Under the pieces are notes generated by a model. That model worked only from the letters and a program-made list of their open reading frames with translations, did no database searches and was not told the origin of the DNA. A stretch of 64,000 bases of DNA from Chitinophaga tropicalis. Its GTDB lineage: Bacteria > Bacteroidota > Bacteroidia > Chitinophagales > Chitinophagaceae. The translations under genes and the position numbers were made by a program. The stretch spans positions 229,615-293,614 of the forward strand of contig NZ_WRXN01000010.1 in NCBI RefSeq assembly GCF_009758205.1. The letters run 5' to 3'. Of the stretch, positions 36,785 to 45,351 are shown piece by piece (position 1 is the stretch's first letter; every line of letters begins with the position of its first letter).

Positions 36785-37126
36785 TTAACTATACAAGTCA
36801 TCGTCATTTCTTCTGAAGTAGATCTTGTCCTCCAGAAATTCCTGTGTAGCCTGGATAGCCGGGTTAGCCATCCTTTCGTAGAAACGGGAGATCTCTATCT
36901 GCTCTTTATTCTCATGCACTTCCTCCAGGTTGTCTGTGTGGCTGGCAAATTCTTCCAGCTTGGAGTGCAGTTCTTCCTTCACAGATATGTTGATCTGGTT
37001 GGCGCGTTTCGCGATCACTGCAATAGATTCATACAGGTTACCAGTTTTGCCCTTGATCTCGGTGGTATTTTTTGTTTCTACCATCGGATTGATGCTGCTG
37101 GTTAAACCTCTTTTTATTTTGCTCAT
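36785..37126 (-). CDS. rpoZ: RNA polymerase omega subunit (Bacteroidota type)
   Basis: 113 residues. Carries the Bacteroidota omega pattern GNLYESIAVIAKRANQINISVKEEL followed by an acidic helix and a C-terminal QEFLEDKIYFRRN. Assists assembly of beta-prime in RNA polymerase. Same transcript as bamD (24 bases upstream) and coaBC. The family is divergent from the E. coli protein, so the call rests on the Rpb6/omega helix motif and the gene order. Confidence 0.85.
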   Translation of the reverse strand: MSKIKRGLTSSINPMVETKNTTEIKGKTGNLYESIAVIAKRANQINISVKEELHSKLEEFASHTDNLEEVHENKEQIEISRFYERMANPAIQATQEFLEDKIYFRRNDDDLYS

Positions 37127-37150
37127 TCTCCAGGGAATTATTGTGGTTTA

Positions 37151-38056
37151 TTAATTGTTTTTTACTTCAGGTTCAGCTGTTTTTCCAGCTTTTTCGGCTT
37201 TTTTCTCAGCTTTTTCAATTTTTTTCCTGACGCTACGTTCTGGCTTGCTATAGCTATCGATCGTTTTGATATTGTTCTGCGCTAAGGTATAATATTTTTC
37301 GGCATCTCCCTTCAATTTGCTGGAAGGGTAGTGATCTGCGAAATCCAGGTATTCTGTTACCACTTCGTCATAGCGTTCTTTCTGTCTTTCCCAGATGCTG
37401 TTCTTGGCATATTGGTAATAAGCCTTGATAGCCATATACTTGTATCCGTCGCTAAGGTCAGAATCCGGATAATTGCGCATCAGGCTTTTGAAAGAGATGG
37501 CGGCGGCCTTGTAATATCCCAGGTTATAGTACAGTTCGGCGTTGTTATATTCCTTTTTCTCCAGTTTGCGGCGGCACAGTTCGATCACAAGGTTTGCTTC
37601 AGCCACTTTATCGGAGGTGGGATAGTTGTTAATAAAGGTCTGCATGGCAGCAATGGCCTTCTGGGTATTGGTCTGGTCAAGCTGTACCTTGGGAGACTGT
37701 TTATAATAGCAGTAGGCCTGCATATAATCCATTTCCACTGCCCTTGGGCTGTTGGGGAAATTGTCCAGGTAGTTCTTGAAATAGTAACCGGCCTGAACGT
37801 AATCCTTCATTTTATATGCGCAATAGCAGTAATTATACTGGATGTGCTCATATTTCTCAGTCCCTTTGTAAATCTGGAATAAAGATTCATACAGACTCTG
37901 GGCAGAAACGTATTTCTTCCTTTCATAAAGCTTGTCTGCATAAGCCAGTTTCGCCTCGTAGTCCTTGCTTTTTTCGATCCTGCGCAGTTCCATATTACAT
38001 GATACTGAAGCAGTTACTCCTACAAAAAGACTGATGTATATAAGAATTTTCCGCAT
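37151..38056 (-). CDS. bamD: outer-membrane assembly lipoprotein BamD
   Basis: 301 residues. I take the ATG of MRKILIYISLFVGV, which gives a lipoprotein signal with lipobox SVSC (Cys20); the longer open frame has no signal. The mature part is built of TPR-like repeats (for example KLYERKKYVSAQSLYESLFQ, DYVQAGYYFKNYLDNFP, YYNLGYYKAAAISF), ending in a Lys/Glu-rich tail (KKIEKAEKKAEKAGK). BamD is the essential partner of BamA in inserting beta-barrel proteins. First gene of a seven-gene - strand run, divergent from mraZ. Confidence 0.93.
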   Translation of the reverse strand: MRKILIYISLFVGVTASVSCNMELRRIEKSKDYEAKLAYADKLYERKKYVSAQSLYESLFQIYKGTEKYEHIQYNYCYCAYKMKDYVQAGYYFKNYLDNFPNSPRAVEMDYMQAYCYYKQSPKVQLDQTNTQKAIAAMQTFINNYPTSDKVAEANLVIELCRRKLEKKEYNNAELYYNLGYYKAAAISFKSLMRNYPDSDLSDGYKYMAIKAYYQYAKNSIWERQKERYDEVVTEYLDFADHYPSSKLKGDAEKYYTLAQNNIKTIDSYSKPERSVRKKIEKAEKKAEKAGKTAEPEVKNN

Positions 38057-38064
38057 AAAGAGGG

Positions 38065-38072
38065 CAAAGTTA
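38065..38072 (-). promoter_or_regulatory. candidate -7 box of the bamD operon
   Basis: TAACTTTG on the - strand, exact TAnnTTTG, eight bases before the bamD ATG, implying a near-leaderless mRNA if used. Confidence 0.3.
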
Positions 38073-38140
38073 AGAATTAAATGTAAATGTAAGATAGGGT
38101 TGGAATTGAAGCTGTTAAAATTTTGCAAAAGAAGGGGTTC

Positions 38141-38184
38141 TCCACTTTTTACCACAAGCCGGGTTTTCTACCACATTTTACCAC
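38141..38184 (-). promoter_or_regulatory. MraZ-type direct repeats upstream of bamD
   Basis: On the - strand four GTGGT/GTGGA units at 38180-38184, 38170-38174, 38151-38155 and 38141-38145, with spacings of 10, 19 and 10 bases; the inner context AAAAAGTGGA fits the AAAGTG[T/G] core known for MraZ operators. It lies 70-115 bases upstream of the candidate bamD -7 box. Confidence 0.45.
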
Positions 38185-38280
38185 AAAACAGGGAGAAGGG
38201 GGAATAACTGATACTTTTTATGTTGAAATGTGCGCTTGTTATTATATAAAAGAGGGACTAATGATACTTAAAGTATGCAC

Positions 38281-38335
38281 TAAACATACTTGAAACATAC
38301 AGTAAACGTAGACTTAACATGGGCTAAACGCGCTT
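38281..38335. repeat. five imperfect 11-bp tandem repeats
   Basis: TAAACATACTT, GAAACATACAG, TAAACGTAGAC, TTAACATGGGC and TAAACGCGCTT follow each other without gaps in the middle of the bamD-mraZ divergent region. The period is close to one helical turn, so an AAAC tract is repeated on one face of the DNA. Protein-binding or bending function is inferred only. Confidence 0.55.
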
Positions 38336-38515
38336 AAAAAGTGGATTTGATCCCTGACATTCTCCTTATAAACAAGCAAATAACAGTTATAAACACGTTA
38401 TTAACATTTCACAAATTGATATCCACATCAATTTCACATTAAAGTGAACACAACTCAATATTATAGGCAAATAATTACTGTGGAAAAAATTTATATTTCA
38501 TTTTTTCGTTAGAGA

Positions 38516-38550
38516 GTGGGAAAAAGTGTTATTTTGTGTTAGAAAATGGA
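38516..38550 (+). promoter_or_regulatory. MraZ operator upstream of mraZ
   Basis: GTGGG AAAAA GTGTT ATTTT GTGTT AGAAA ATGGA: four units with an exact 10-bp period ending 24 bases before the mraZ ATG. MraZ is known to bind such tandem repeats (AAAGTG[T/G] or TGGGN-N5) in front of its own operon and to autoregulate dcw transcription. A TATATTTC sequence at 38492-38499 is a one-mismatch -7 candidate. Confidence 0.7.
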
Positions 38551-38574
38551 ATTCAAGGACTTTCGCCCCCAAGT

Positions 38575-39042
38575 ATGACAGGTTTTCTAGGTGAATATGA
38601 GGCAACGCTGGATGCAAAGGGACGCTTTCTACTACCCGCTGGCTTTAAAAAGCAGCTGGCAGAAGGCGCCGGGGACCAGTTTGTCCTGAACCGGGGGTTT
38701 GAAAAGTGTCTGACCTTGTATCCCATGAATGAATGGCAGCCCATTTTTGAGCGCATCAGTAAACTGAACGATTTTGATCCGAAAGTTAGAGAATTTCGCC
38801 GCTATTTTCTAAACGGCGCTACAATTCTGGAGCTGGACAGTGCAGGGAGGCTATTAGTACCAAAAAACCTGATGTCGTACGCATCGCTCGAAAAAGACAT
38901 TGTGCTGGCGGCGGCCTCTAATAAAATAGAGATCTGGGATAAAGGTAAATACCAGGAGTTCTTTGAAAATTTCTCACCAGGAGCATTTAGTGACCTGGCC
39001 CAACAAGTAATGGGAGGCGGAGATAATAACATTATGATTTAA
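38575..39042 (+). CDS. mraZ: transcriptional regulator MraZ
   Basis: 155 residues from the ATG of MTGFLGEYEATLDAKGR, the conserved MraZ start; the frame is open further upstream through the operator repeats but that part is not protein-like. Two AbrB-like swapped-hairpin halves are visible, each with its DxxGR motif (LDAKGRFLLP near residue 13 and LDSAGRLLVPKNL near 95). Forms ring-shaped oligomers that bind tandem repeats; autoregulator of the dcw cluster. The operator sits directly upstream. Confidence 0.95.
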   Translation: MTGFLGEYEATLDAKGRFLLPAGFKKQLAEGAGDQFVLNRGFEKCLTLYPMNEWQPIFERISKLNDFDPKVREFRRYFLNGATILELDSAGRLLVPKNLMSYASLEKDIVLAAASNKIEIWDKGKYQEFFENFSPGAFSDLAQQVMGGGDNNIMI

Positions 39043-39050
39043 CGGTTGGT

Positions 39051-39959
39051 ATGGAAGAAGCTTCACAATATCATCTGCCCGTATTACTGCAGGAAGTGAT
39101 CACAAACCTTCAGATACGCCCCGATGGTGTATATGTGGATGCCACTTTTGGCGGCGGCGGTCATTCCAGGGCTATACTGGAACAGCTGGATGAAAACGGA
39201 CGGCTGATCGTATTTGACCAGGACGAGGACGCTTACAAGAACCGGATAGATGACCCCAGGGTCACTTTCGTTCAACAGAACTTCCGGCATATGCAGCGTT
39301 TCCTCAAACTGTACAAGTCGGTCCCGGTAGACGGTATACTGGCTGACCTCGGGGTTTCCTCCTGGCAGTTTGATACAGCAGAAAGAGGGTTCAGCACCCG
39401 GTTTGACGGTGATCTGGACATGAGAATGGACCAGCGCAGCACGCAAACTGCGGCACAGCTCCTTCAATCTGCCACAGAACAGGAACTGCACCTGCTTTTC
39501 CAGAATTACGGCGAGGTGACCAACGCCCGCACACTGGCAAAGACAATCGTGCAGCAACGTAAGGCAAGACCTATGCGGACCATCAATGAATTTAAATCTG
39601 TAATTCAGCCAATAGTAAAAGGCAATCCGCAGAAATATCTGGCACAGGTGTTCCAGGCGCTGCGAATAGCTGTGAATGATGAACTGGGCGCCCTGAAAGA
39701 TCTTTTAAGTCAGTCGGCCGAAGTGCTGAAACCCGGCGGTAAACTGGCAATCATTACATTCCACTCACTGGAAGACAGACTGGTGAAGAATTTCATGAAG
39801 ACAGGACAGTTTGAAGTACAGGAAGATGTTTTCTCTTTTGAAACACCTCCGAAGATCTTTAAACTGGTTACGAAGAAACCGGTCACTGCCAGCCCCGAAG
39901 AGCTGAAACGCAATACAAGGTCCCGAAGTGCAAAACTGCGGGTAGCCGAAAAAATATAA
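39051..39959 (+). CDS. rsmH: 16S rRNA (cytosine-1402-N4) methyltransferase RsmH
   Basis: 302 residues. SAM-binding GGGGHSRAIL near residue 34, the DQD segment after strand 2, DLGVSSWQFD near 103, and the C-terminal FHSLEDRLVKNF and LRVAEKI ends are the standard RsmH (MraW) motifs. Methylates C1402 of 16S rRNA with RsmI. Eight bases after mraZ in the dcw operon. Confidence 0.96.
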   Translation: MEEASQYHLPVLLQEVITNLQIRPDGVYVDATFGGGGHSRAILEQLDENGRLIVFDQDEDAYKNRIDDPRVTFVQQNFRHMQRFLKLYKSVPVDGILADLGVSSWQFDTAERGFSTRFDGDLDMRMDQRSTQTAAQLLQSATEQELHLLFQNYGEVTNARTLAKTIVQQRKARPMRTINEFKSVIQPIVKGNPQKYLAQVFQALRIAVNDELGALKDLLSQSAEVLKPGGKLAIITFHSLEDRLVKNFMKTGQFEVQEDVFSFETPPKIFKLVTKKPVTASPEELKRNTRSRSAKLRVAEKI

Positions 39960-40034
39960 GATTGATTATGAATTCTCTATGCCAATGTGCGTGTTTTACA
40001 ACAGGCACGTTGGCGTAGTAGCATAAAGAACAAT

Positions 40035-40397
40035 ATGAACGTGTTGCCGGAAGAAGAATACATACCAGCAGAAGAAACACCGGAAGTACCGGAACATAAG
40101 AAGGAATGGCGCCTGCGCATTAACTACAGGGCCATTACGCAGAATATGCCCTTCATCCTGTTCCTCTCCGTTCTTGCACTGATATATATTGCCAACAGTC
40201 ATCTGGCAGAAAAGAAGATACGGCGCATCAACAAACTGGGCCGCGAGATCAAGGAACTGAAATGGGAATACCTCAATGTGAAGAGTGAACTGATGTTCCG
40301 CAGCAAGATGAGTGAAGTGAGTAAAGCTGTTAATCCCCTGGGACTGAAACCGCTGAACACTCCCCCTCAGAAAATAGAACTGGAGAAAAAGGAATGA
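40035..40397 (+). CDS. ftsL: cell division protein FtsL-like
   Basis: 120 residues; I choose the ATG of MNVLPEEEY, because the sequence ahead of it is Arg-rich and not conserved. A cytoplasmic acidic then basic N-terminus, one membrane segment (about 38-55, FILFLSVLALIYIANSHLA) and a periplasmic coiled coil (KKIRRINKLGREIKELKWEYLNVKSELMF) are the FtsL/DivIC layout. Position between rsmH and ftsI supports it, since primary sequence is weakly conserved. Bridges FtsQ, FtsW and FtsI at the division site. Confidence 0.8.
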   Translation: MNVLPEEEYIPAEETPEVPEHKKEWRLRINYRAITQNMPFILFLSVLALIYIANSHLAEKKIRRINKLGREIKELKWEYLNVKSELMFRSKMSEVSKAVNPLGLKPLNTPPQKIELEKKE

Positions 40398-40442
40398 TCA
40401 CACAGTAGTGAATAAAAGCCACTACTACCATACATACAAACA

Positions 40443-42548
40443 GTGGAAGTAAAGAAAGACATATTGTGGCGTGTGTATCTGTGCTTTATTGGCATGGTGC
40501 TGTTTGGTGTGGCAATACTGGTAAAAGTGTTTACCGTACAGAACGTGGAAGGTAACTACTGGCGCAGCATGGCAGACAGCCTGCATACCCGCTACGTAAA
40601 CCTGGACGCTGACAGGGGCACCATTTACTCAGAGGAAGGCAGAATGCTTTCCACATCCATCCCTTATTTTGATATAAGGATGGATTTCGCCGCAGATGGG
40701 CTGCGCGATAAGAATGGGAAAATCTTTAAGGATAATGTTGATTCATTATCCATTTGTCTTTCCCGCCTGTTTGGAGATCATACAGCAGCTGAATATAAAC
40801 AGATACTGCGTGAAGGATACAAAAGCAAAGACAGGTATTTCCTCCTTAAAAGGGATATACTGTTTACGCAATACCAGCAGCTCCGTACCTTCCCCATGTT
40901 CAGACTGGGAAAAAACAAAGGCGGGCTGATAGCTGAGACCAAGAACAAACGCATCAATCCTTTCAAACTATTGGCTAACCGTACAATAGGATTATCAAGG
41001 CAGAATGCACAGAACGTAGGGCTTGAAAGAACTTACGACGAATATTTAAAAGGCGTTACCGGTAAAAGACTGATGCGCCGTATTGCCGGAGGCACCTTCG
41101 TTCCGGTGGAAGGATATGATATTGAACCTGAAAACGGCCGCGATATCATCACTACACTGGATGTAAATATGCAGGACATCGTTGAAACAGCCCTCATGAA
41201 TATGATGGTCAGCAACGAAGCAGAACATGGCACCTGCATCCTTATGGAAGTAAAGACCGGCAAAATAAAAGCGATCGCCAACCTGGGCAGACAGCCCGAT
41301 GGCAGCTACTTTGAAGACATGAACTACGCCCTGCAGGTAGCCGAACCAGGCTCCACCTTCAAACTGGCTACCGTCATTTCCGTTCTGGATGATAAATATT
41401 ATACCATGAACGACCAGGTAAACCTGAATGAAGGACGCTGGCAGATAGGACGCAGAACAGTATTCGATTCTGAACCACATCCGGGACAGACAAACGTGAC
41501 CGTAAAACACGCCTTTGAACTGAGTTCTAATGTGGGAATGGCTAAACTGGCTTACCAGTCTTACTCAAAACGGCCCAACGATTTTGTGGCTCACCTGAGA
41601 AAACTGAGACTGGATAAGCCCACCGGGATAGACCTTGTTGGTGAGGGCAAACCGGTGATAAAGAACACCAAGTCCAGGACCTGGAGCAATACCAGCCTGC
41701 CCTGGATGGCTTTCGGTTACGAAGTGCTGATAAGCCCGTTGCAGACCTGTATGTTATACAATGCAGTGGCCAACAACGGCACCATGATGAAACCTTACCT
41801 GGTAAACGCCATCATGGATTACGGTCAGCCGGTAAAAGAATTTGAACCGGAAGTAGTACTGGACAGTATCTGTACACAAAGCACCCTTAAACAGGTAAAA
41901 CTGATGCTGGAAGGTGTAGTCACCAACGGTACGGCCAAAGCGCTCTGGTCACCGTACTACAAATTTGCCGGTAAAACCGGTACCGCCCTGGTAGCCAATG
42001 GCAGCCGGGGTTATGCAGATAAGATCTACCAGTCTTCATTTGCAGGGTATTTTCCGGCAAACGATCCTCAGTATACCTGCGTAGTGGTGATCAAGAATAA
42101 ACCACATGCTGTAAAATTCTATGGCGGCGCAGTAGCAGGACCGGTGTTCCGCGAGGTTGCAGACAAGCTGTACGCCATCGCTCTCGAGAAACAGAAACCC
42201 ATGCGCGCCACCCTGGCAATTGATACGCTGCTGGCGTTTAAGACCGGACAGGGTCGCGAATGGAAAGAAATACTGACCACATTGAACCTTCCCATGCAGG
42301 GCAATGTGAACAACAACAGTTGGGTGAGTGCAAAAGTGGACGATAAAAAGATCGCTTTTTCACCGGTACAGCAAACAAAAGGCAGTGTACCCAACGTAAC
42401 GGGCATGGGATTGAAAGATGCGCTGTATCTGCTTGAGAATGCGGGATTGCGTGTGATAATCAGAGGGGCGGGCAAGGTGACAAACCAGTCAATACCAGGC
42501 GGCGCTCAGCTGGAAAGAAACCAGACAATAGTAATAGAACTGAGCTAA
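40443..42548 (+). CDS. ftsI: division-specific penicillin-binding protein (FtsI/PBP3-type) with PASTA domain
   Basis: 701 residues from a GTG. One N-terminal membrane span (about 9-30), pedestal domain, then the transpeptidase with Ser304 and Lys307 (STFKLA), the SSN motif (ELSSNVGM) and KTGTA (GKTGTALVA). A C-terminal PASTA domain follows (VPNVTGMGLKDALYLLENAG). Cross-links septal peptidoglycan as partner of FtsW. A PASTA domain on the division PBP is common in Bacteroidota and Gram-positives but absent in E. coli. Confidence 0.95.
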   Translation: MEVKKDILWRVYLCFIGMVLFGVAILVKVFTVQNVEGNYWRSMADSLHTRYVNLDADRGTIYSEEGRMLSTSIPYFDIRMDFAADGLRDKNGKIFKDNVDSLSICLSRLFGDHTAAEYKQILREGYKSKDRYFLLKRDILFTQYQQLRTFPMFRLGKNKGGLIAETKNKRINPFKLLANRTIGLSRQNAQNVGLERTYDEYLKGVTGKRLMRRIAGGTFVPVEGYDIEPENGRDIITTLDVNMQDIVETALMNMMVSNEAEHGTCILMEVKTGKIKAIANLGRQPDGSYFEDMNYALQVAEPGSTFKLATVISVLDDKYYTMNDQVNLNEGRWQIGRRTVFDSEPHPGQTNVTVKHAFELSSNVGMAKLAYQSYSKRPNDFVAHLRKLRLDKPTGIDLVGEGKPVIKNTKSRTWSNTSLPWMAFGYEVLISPLQTCMLYNAVANNGTMMKPYLVNAIMDYGQPVKEFEPEVVLDSICTQSTLKQVKLMLEGVVTNGTAKALWSPYYKFAGKTGTALVANGSRGYADKIYQSSFAGYFPANDPQYTCVVVIKNKPHAVKFYGGAVAGPVFREVADKLYAIALEKQKPMRATLAIDTLLAFKTGQGREWKEILTTLNLPMQGNVNNNSWVSAKVDDKKIAFSPVQQTKGSVPNVTGMGLKDALYLLENAGLRVIIRGAGKVTNQSIPGGAQLERNQTIVIELS

Positions 42549-42556
42549 AACAATAA

Positions 42557-44023
42557 ATGAAGACGCTGCGCGACATACTATACAACGTGAGCATCCAGGC
42601 TGTACACGGAAGCACAGATACCTCCGTGAACCAGCTGAGCATTGACTCCCGCGCCATAGGCAAAGGAGATGCCTTTATTGCCATCAAAGGCGTACATGCG
42701 GACGGTCACCTGTTCATAGACAAAGCTCTTGCACAAGGAGCTGCAGCCGTCATTTGCGAAGATCTGCCACAAACACTGGCAGATAACGTCAGCTATATAC
42801 AGGTCAGTAACAGCGCCGCTGCGGCAGGCATCATAGCAGGCAACTACTATGACAACCCTTCCCAGAAACTGAAACTGGTAGGCGTAACAGGTACCAATGG
42901 TAAAACTACCATCGCTACTCTCCTGTTCCGCCTTTTCAGCACACTGCGTTTTCACTGTGGATTGCTGTCCACCGTGCAGAACCAGATAGGCGACAAGATC
43001 ATTCCCGCTACCCACACCACCCCGGATGCCATTCAGCTGAATGCGCTCCTGGCAGAAATGGTAGAGGAAGGATGTGAATATGTGTTCATGGAAGTAAGCT
43101 CTCACGCTATACATCAGCAACGTATAGCCGGCCTGCGTTTTATGGGAGGCATCTTCAGCAACATCACACATGATCACCTGGATTATCATAAAACGTTCGA
43201 CGAATATATCAGGGTGAAAAAAGCCTTCTTTGACGGACTGCCCAACAACGCGTTTGCCCTGTCCAACCTGGACGACAAAAGAGGCAACGTGATGCTGCAG
43301 AACACCAGAGCAAAGAAGACCACCTACAGCCTGCGTACCGTGGCAGATTTCAAGGGTAAGATCCTTGAAAACAACCTTACAGGCCTGATCATGCTGGTGA
43401 ACGAGAAAGAAGTACACTTCCGTCTTATAGGCGAGTTCAACGCCTACAACCTTCTGGCAGTATATGGTGCGGCCATCATGCTGGGACAGAACAAAGATGA
43501 GGTGTTACAGGCCTTAAGCAATCTTTCCGGCGCAGAAGGCAGGTTCGATTATATCACCTCTGCGCAGCAGCGTATTATCGGTATAGTGGATTATGCCCAC
43601 ACGCCGGACGCCCTGCTCAACGTACTGGCTACCATCAAAAAGCTGCGTAAAGGCAATGAACAGGTGATCACTGTAGTAGGATGCGGCGGTGACCGCGACA
43701 CGGCAAAACGTCCTGTTATGGCAGAAGTGGCCGCAGAACACAGTGATAAGGTGATCCTCACATCGGATAATCCCCGTTCGGAAGACCCGGCAGAGATCAT
43801 CCGCCAGATGGAAGCCGGTGTACCGGTTCATCTGAAAAAGAAAGTGCTGAGCATCCTTGACAGGAAGGAAGCCATCAAAACAGCCTGCAGCCTGGCAAAC
43901 GGGGAAGATATCATCCTGGTGGCAGGCAAAGGACACGAGAAATACCAGGATATCAAAGGTGTAAAACACCCCTTTGACGACAAACAAATATTGCGTGAGA
44001 CATTTGAGATGCTTGAAAAATAA
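42557..44023 (+). CDS. murE: UDP-MurNAc-tripeptide ligase MurE
   Basis: 488 residues, Mur ligase. N-terminal UDP-MurNAc domain with LSIDSRAIGKGDAF, ATP site GTNGKTTIATLL near residue 111, SSHAIHQQR, VDYAHTPDAL, and DNPRSEDP, the segment that in meso-diaminopimelate ligases (DNPR) selects the third amino acid. Adds meso-DAP to UDP-MurNAc-Ala-Glu. Eight bases after ftsI. Confidence 0.96.
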   Translation: MKTLRDILYNVSIQAVHGSTDTSVNQLSIDSRAIGKGDAFIAIKGVHADGHLFIDKALAQGAAAVICEDLPQTLADNVSYIQVSNSAAAAGIIAGNYYDNPSQKLKLVGVTGTNGKTTIATLLFRLFSTLRFHCGLLSTVQNQIGDKIIPATHTTPDAIQLNALLAEMVEEGCEYVFMEVSSHAIHQQRIAGLRFMGGIFSNITHDHLDYHKTFDEYIRVKKAFFDGLPNNAFALSNLDDKRGNVMLQNTRAKKTTYSLRTVADFKGKILENNLTGLIMLVNEKEVHFRLIGEFNAYNLLAVYGAAIMLGQNKDEVLQALSNLSGAEGRFDYITSAQQRIIGIVDYAHTPDALLNVLATIKKLRKGNEQVITVVGCGGDRDTAKRPVMAEVAAEHSDKVILTSDNPRSEDPAEIIRQMEAGVPVHLKKKVLSILDRKEAIKTACSLANGEDIILVAGKGHEKYQDIKGVKHPFDDKQILRETFEMLEK

Positions 44024-44098
44024 CCTGGAATACTGAAACAACTAACAATGCACCTGCGGATTGAAACCCCGTAGAACTAACAGAGACTAACTAACGAT

Positions 44099-45349
44099 AT
44101 GCTATATTACTTATTCAACTATCTAAAAACTCAGAACTTCAGCGGAAGCGGAATGTTCCAGTTTATCACCTTCCGTGTAACAATGGCGCTGCTATTGTCC
44201 CTGGTGATCTCCCTGTTGTTGGGTAAGCGTATTGTGAAATACCTCCAGCGCAAACAGATCGGTGAAACTATCCGGGACCTGGGCCTGGCCGGCGAAAACA
44301 CGAAGAAAGGTACTCCTACCATGGGAGGTCTTATCATCCTCTCCGCCATCCTTATTCCCACCCTGCTCTTTGCACAGGTTAAAACAGTCTACATCTGGCT
44401 GATGCTCCTGTGTACAGTATGGCTTGGACTGATCGGTTTCCTGGACGATTATATCAAAGTATTCAAGAAGAACAAGGAAGGCCTTGCCGGCAAATTCAAA
44501 GTGCTGGGGCAGGTTGGTCTTGGCATTATCATAGGCAGCACACTGTACTTTAATGATAACGTAGTGATCTCCCGCGAGATCATCAGCGGCACAAAGCTGG
44601 CTTCCTATGAAAGGGAGGTAAATCATAAAGAAAGGGTTACAAAAGACGGGCATCGTTTTGTAGACGTAAAGACGCCTATCACCACTATCCCCTTCGTTAA
44701 GAACCATGAGTTCAACTACGCCAAACTCATTTCCTGGATGGGAACAGGCGCTGAGAAGTACACATTCATCCTGTACATCCTCATCGTGATCGTTATCATC
44801 ACAGCAGTGTCTAACGGCGCCAACCTGACGGACGGCCTCGACGGACTGGCAACAGGCGTATCTGCGGTCATCGGTATGTGCCTGGGCATCTTTGCCTATG
44901 TATCCGGTAACATTCAGTTTGCGGAGTACCTGAACATCATGTACATCCCTAATCTGGGCGAACTGTCCATCTTCATTGCCGCCTTTGTAGGTGCATGTGT
45001 CGGATTCCTCTGGTACAATGCCTATCCTGCACAGGTGTTCATGGGTGATACAGGCAGCCTTGCATTGGGCGGTATTATTGCTTCCCTTGCCATCATTGTG
45101 CGTAAGGAACTGCTGATACCTATCTTCTGTGGCGTATTCCTGGTAGAGAACCTCAGCGTAGTGCTGCAGGTATCTTACTTCAAATACACCAAGAAGAAAT
45201 ATGGAGAAGGAAGGCGCATTTTCAGAATGTCTCCCCTTCACCACCATTATCAGAAACTGGGATACCATGAAAGTAAAATAGCTGTGCGGTTCTGGATCGT
45301 TACTATCATGTGTGCAGCAGTATCAATAGCAACTTTAAAAATCAGATAG
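44099..45349 (+). CDS. mraY: phospho-MurNAc-pentapeptide translocase MraY
   Basis: 416 residues, polytopic membrane protein. GTPTMGG near residue 71, the LGFLDDYIKV catalytic Asp pair near 118, NLTDGLDGLATG near 241, and the MGDTGSLALGG and PLHHHYQ motifs are all conserved. Makes lipid I. It is about 55 residues longer than E. coli MraY because of an inserted hydrophilic segment (about residues 160-215), a size usual in this phylum. Confidence 0.96.
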   Translation: MLYYLFNYLKTQNFSGSGMFQFITFRVTMALLLSLVISLLLGKRIVKYLQRKQIGETIRDLGLAGENTKKGTPTMGGLIILSAILIPTLLFAQVKTVYIWLMLLCTVWLGLIGFLDDYIKVFKKNKEGLAGKFKVLGQVGLGIIIGSTLYFNDNVVISREIISGTKLASYEREVNHKERVTKDGHRFVDVKTPITTIPFVKNHEFNYAKLISWMGTGAEKYTFILYILIVIVIITAVSNGANLTDGLDGLATGVSAVIGMCLGIFAYVSGNIQFAEYLNIMYIPNLGELSIFIAAFVGACVGFLWYNAYPAQVFMGDTGSLALGGIIASLAIIVRKELLIPIFCGVFLVENLSVVLQVSYFKYTKKKYGEGRRIFRMSPLHHHYQKLGYHESKIAVRFWIVTIMCAAVSIATLKIR

Positions 45350-45351
45350 GA

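Noticed and set aside
38057..38574. Possible replication origin: AT-rich, TATCCACA and TTTTCCACA-like words resembling DnaA boxes
   Set aside because: Only one or two near-matches, no dnaA or parAB nearby, and the ACCACA words are better explained by MraZ-type GTGG repeats read on the other strand.
44192..45268. 358-codon - frame opposite mraY
   Set aside because: Shadow of mraY; Cys/His-rich composition with no motif.
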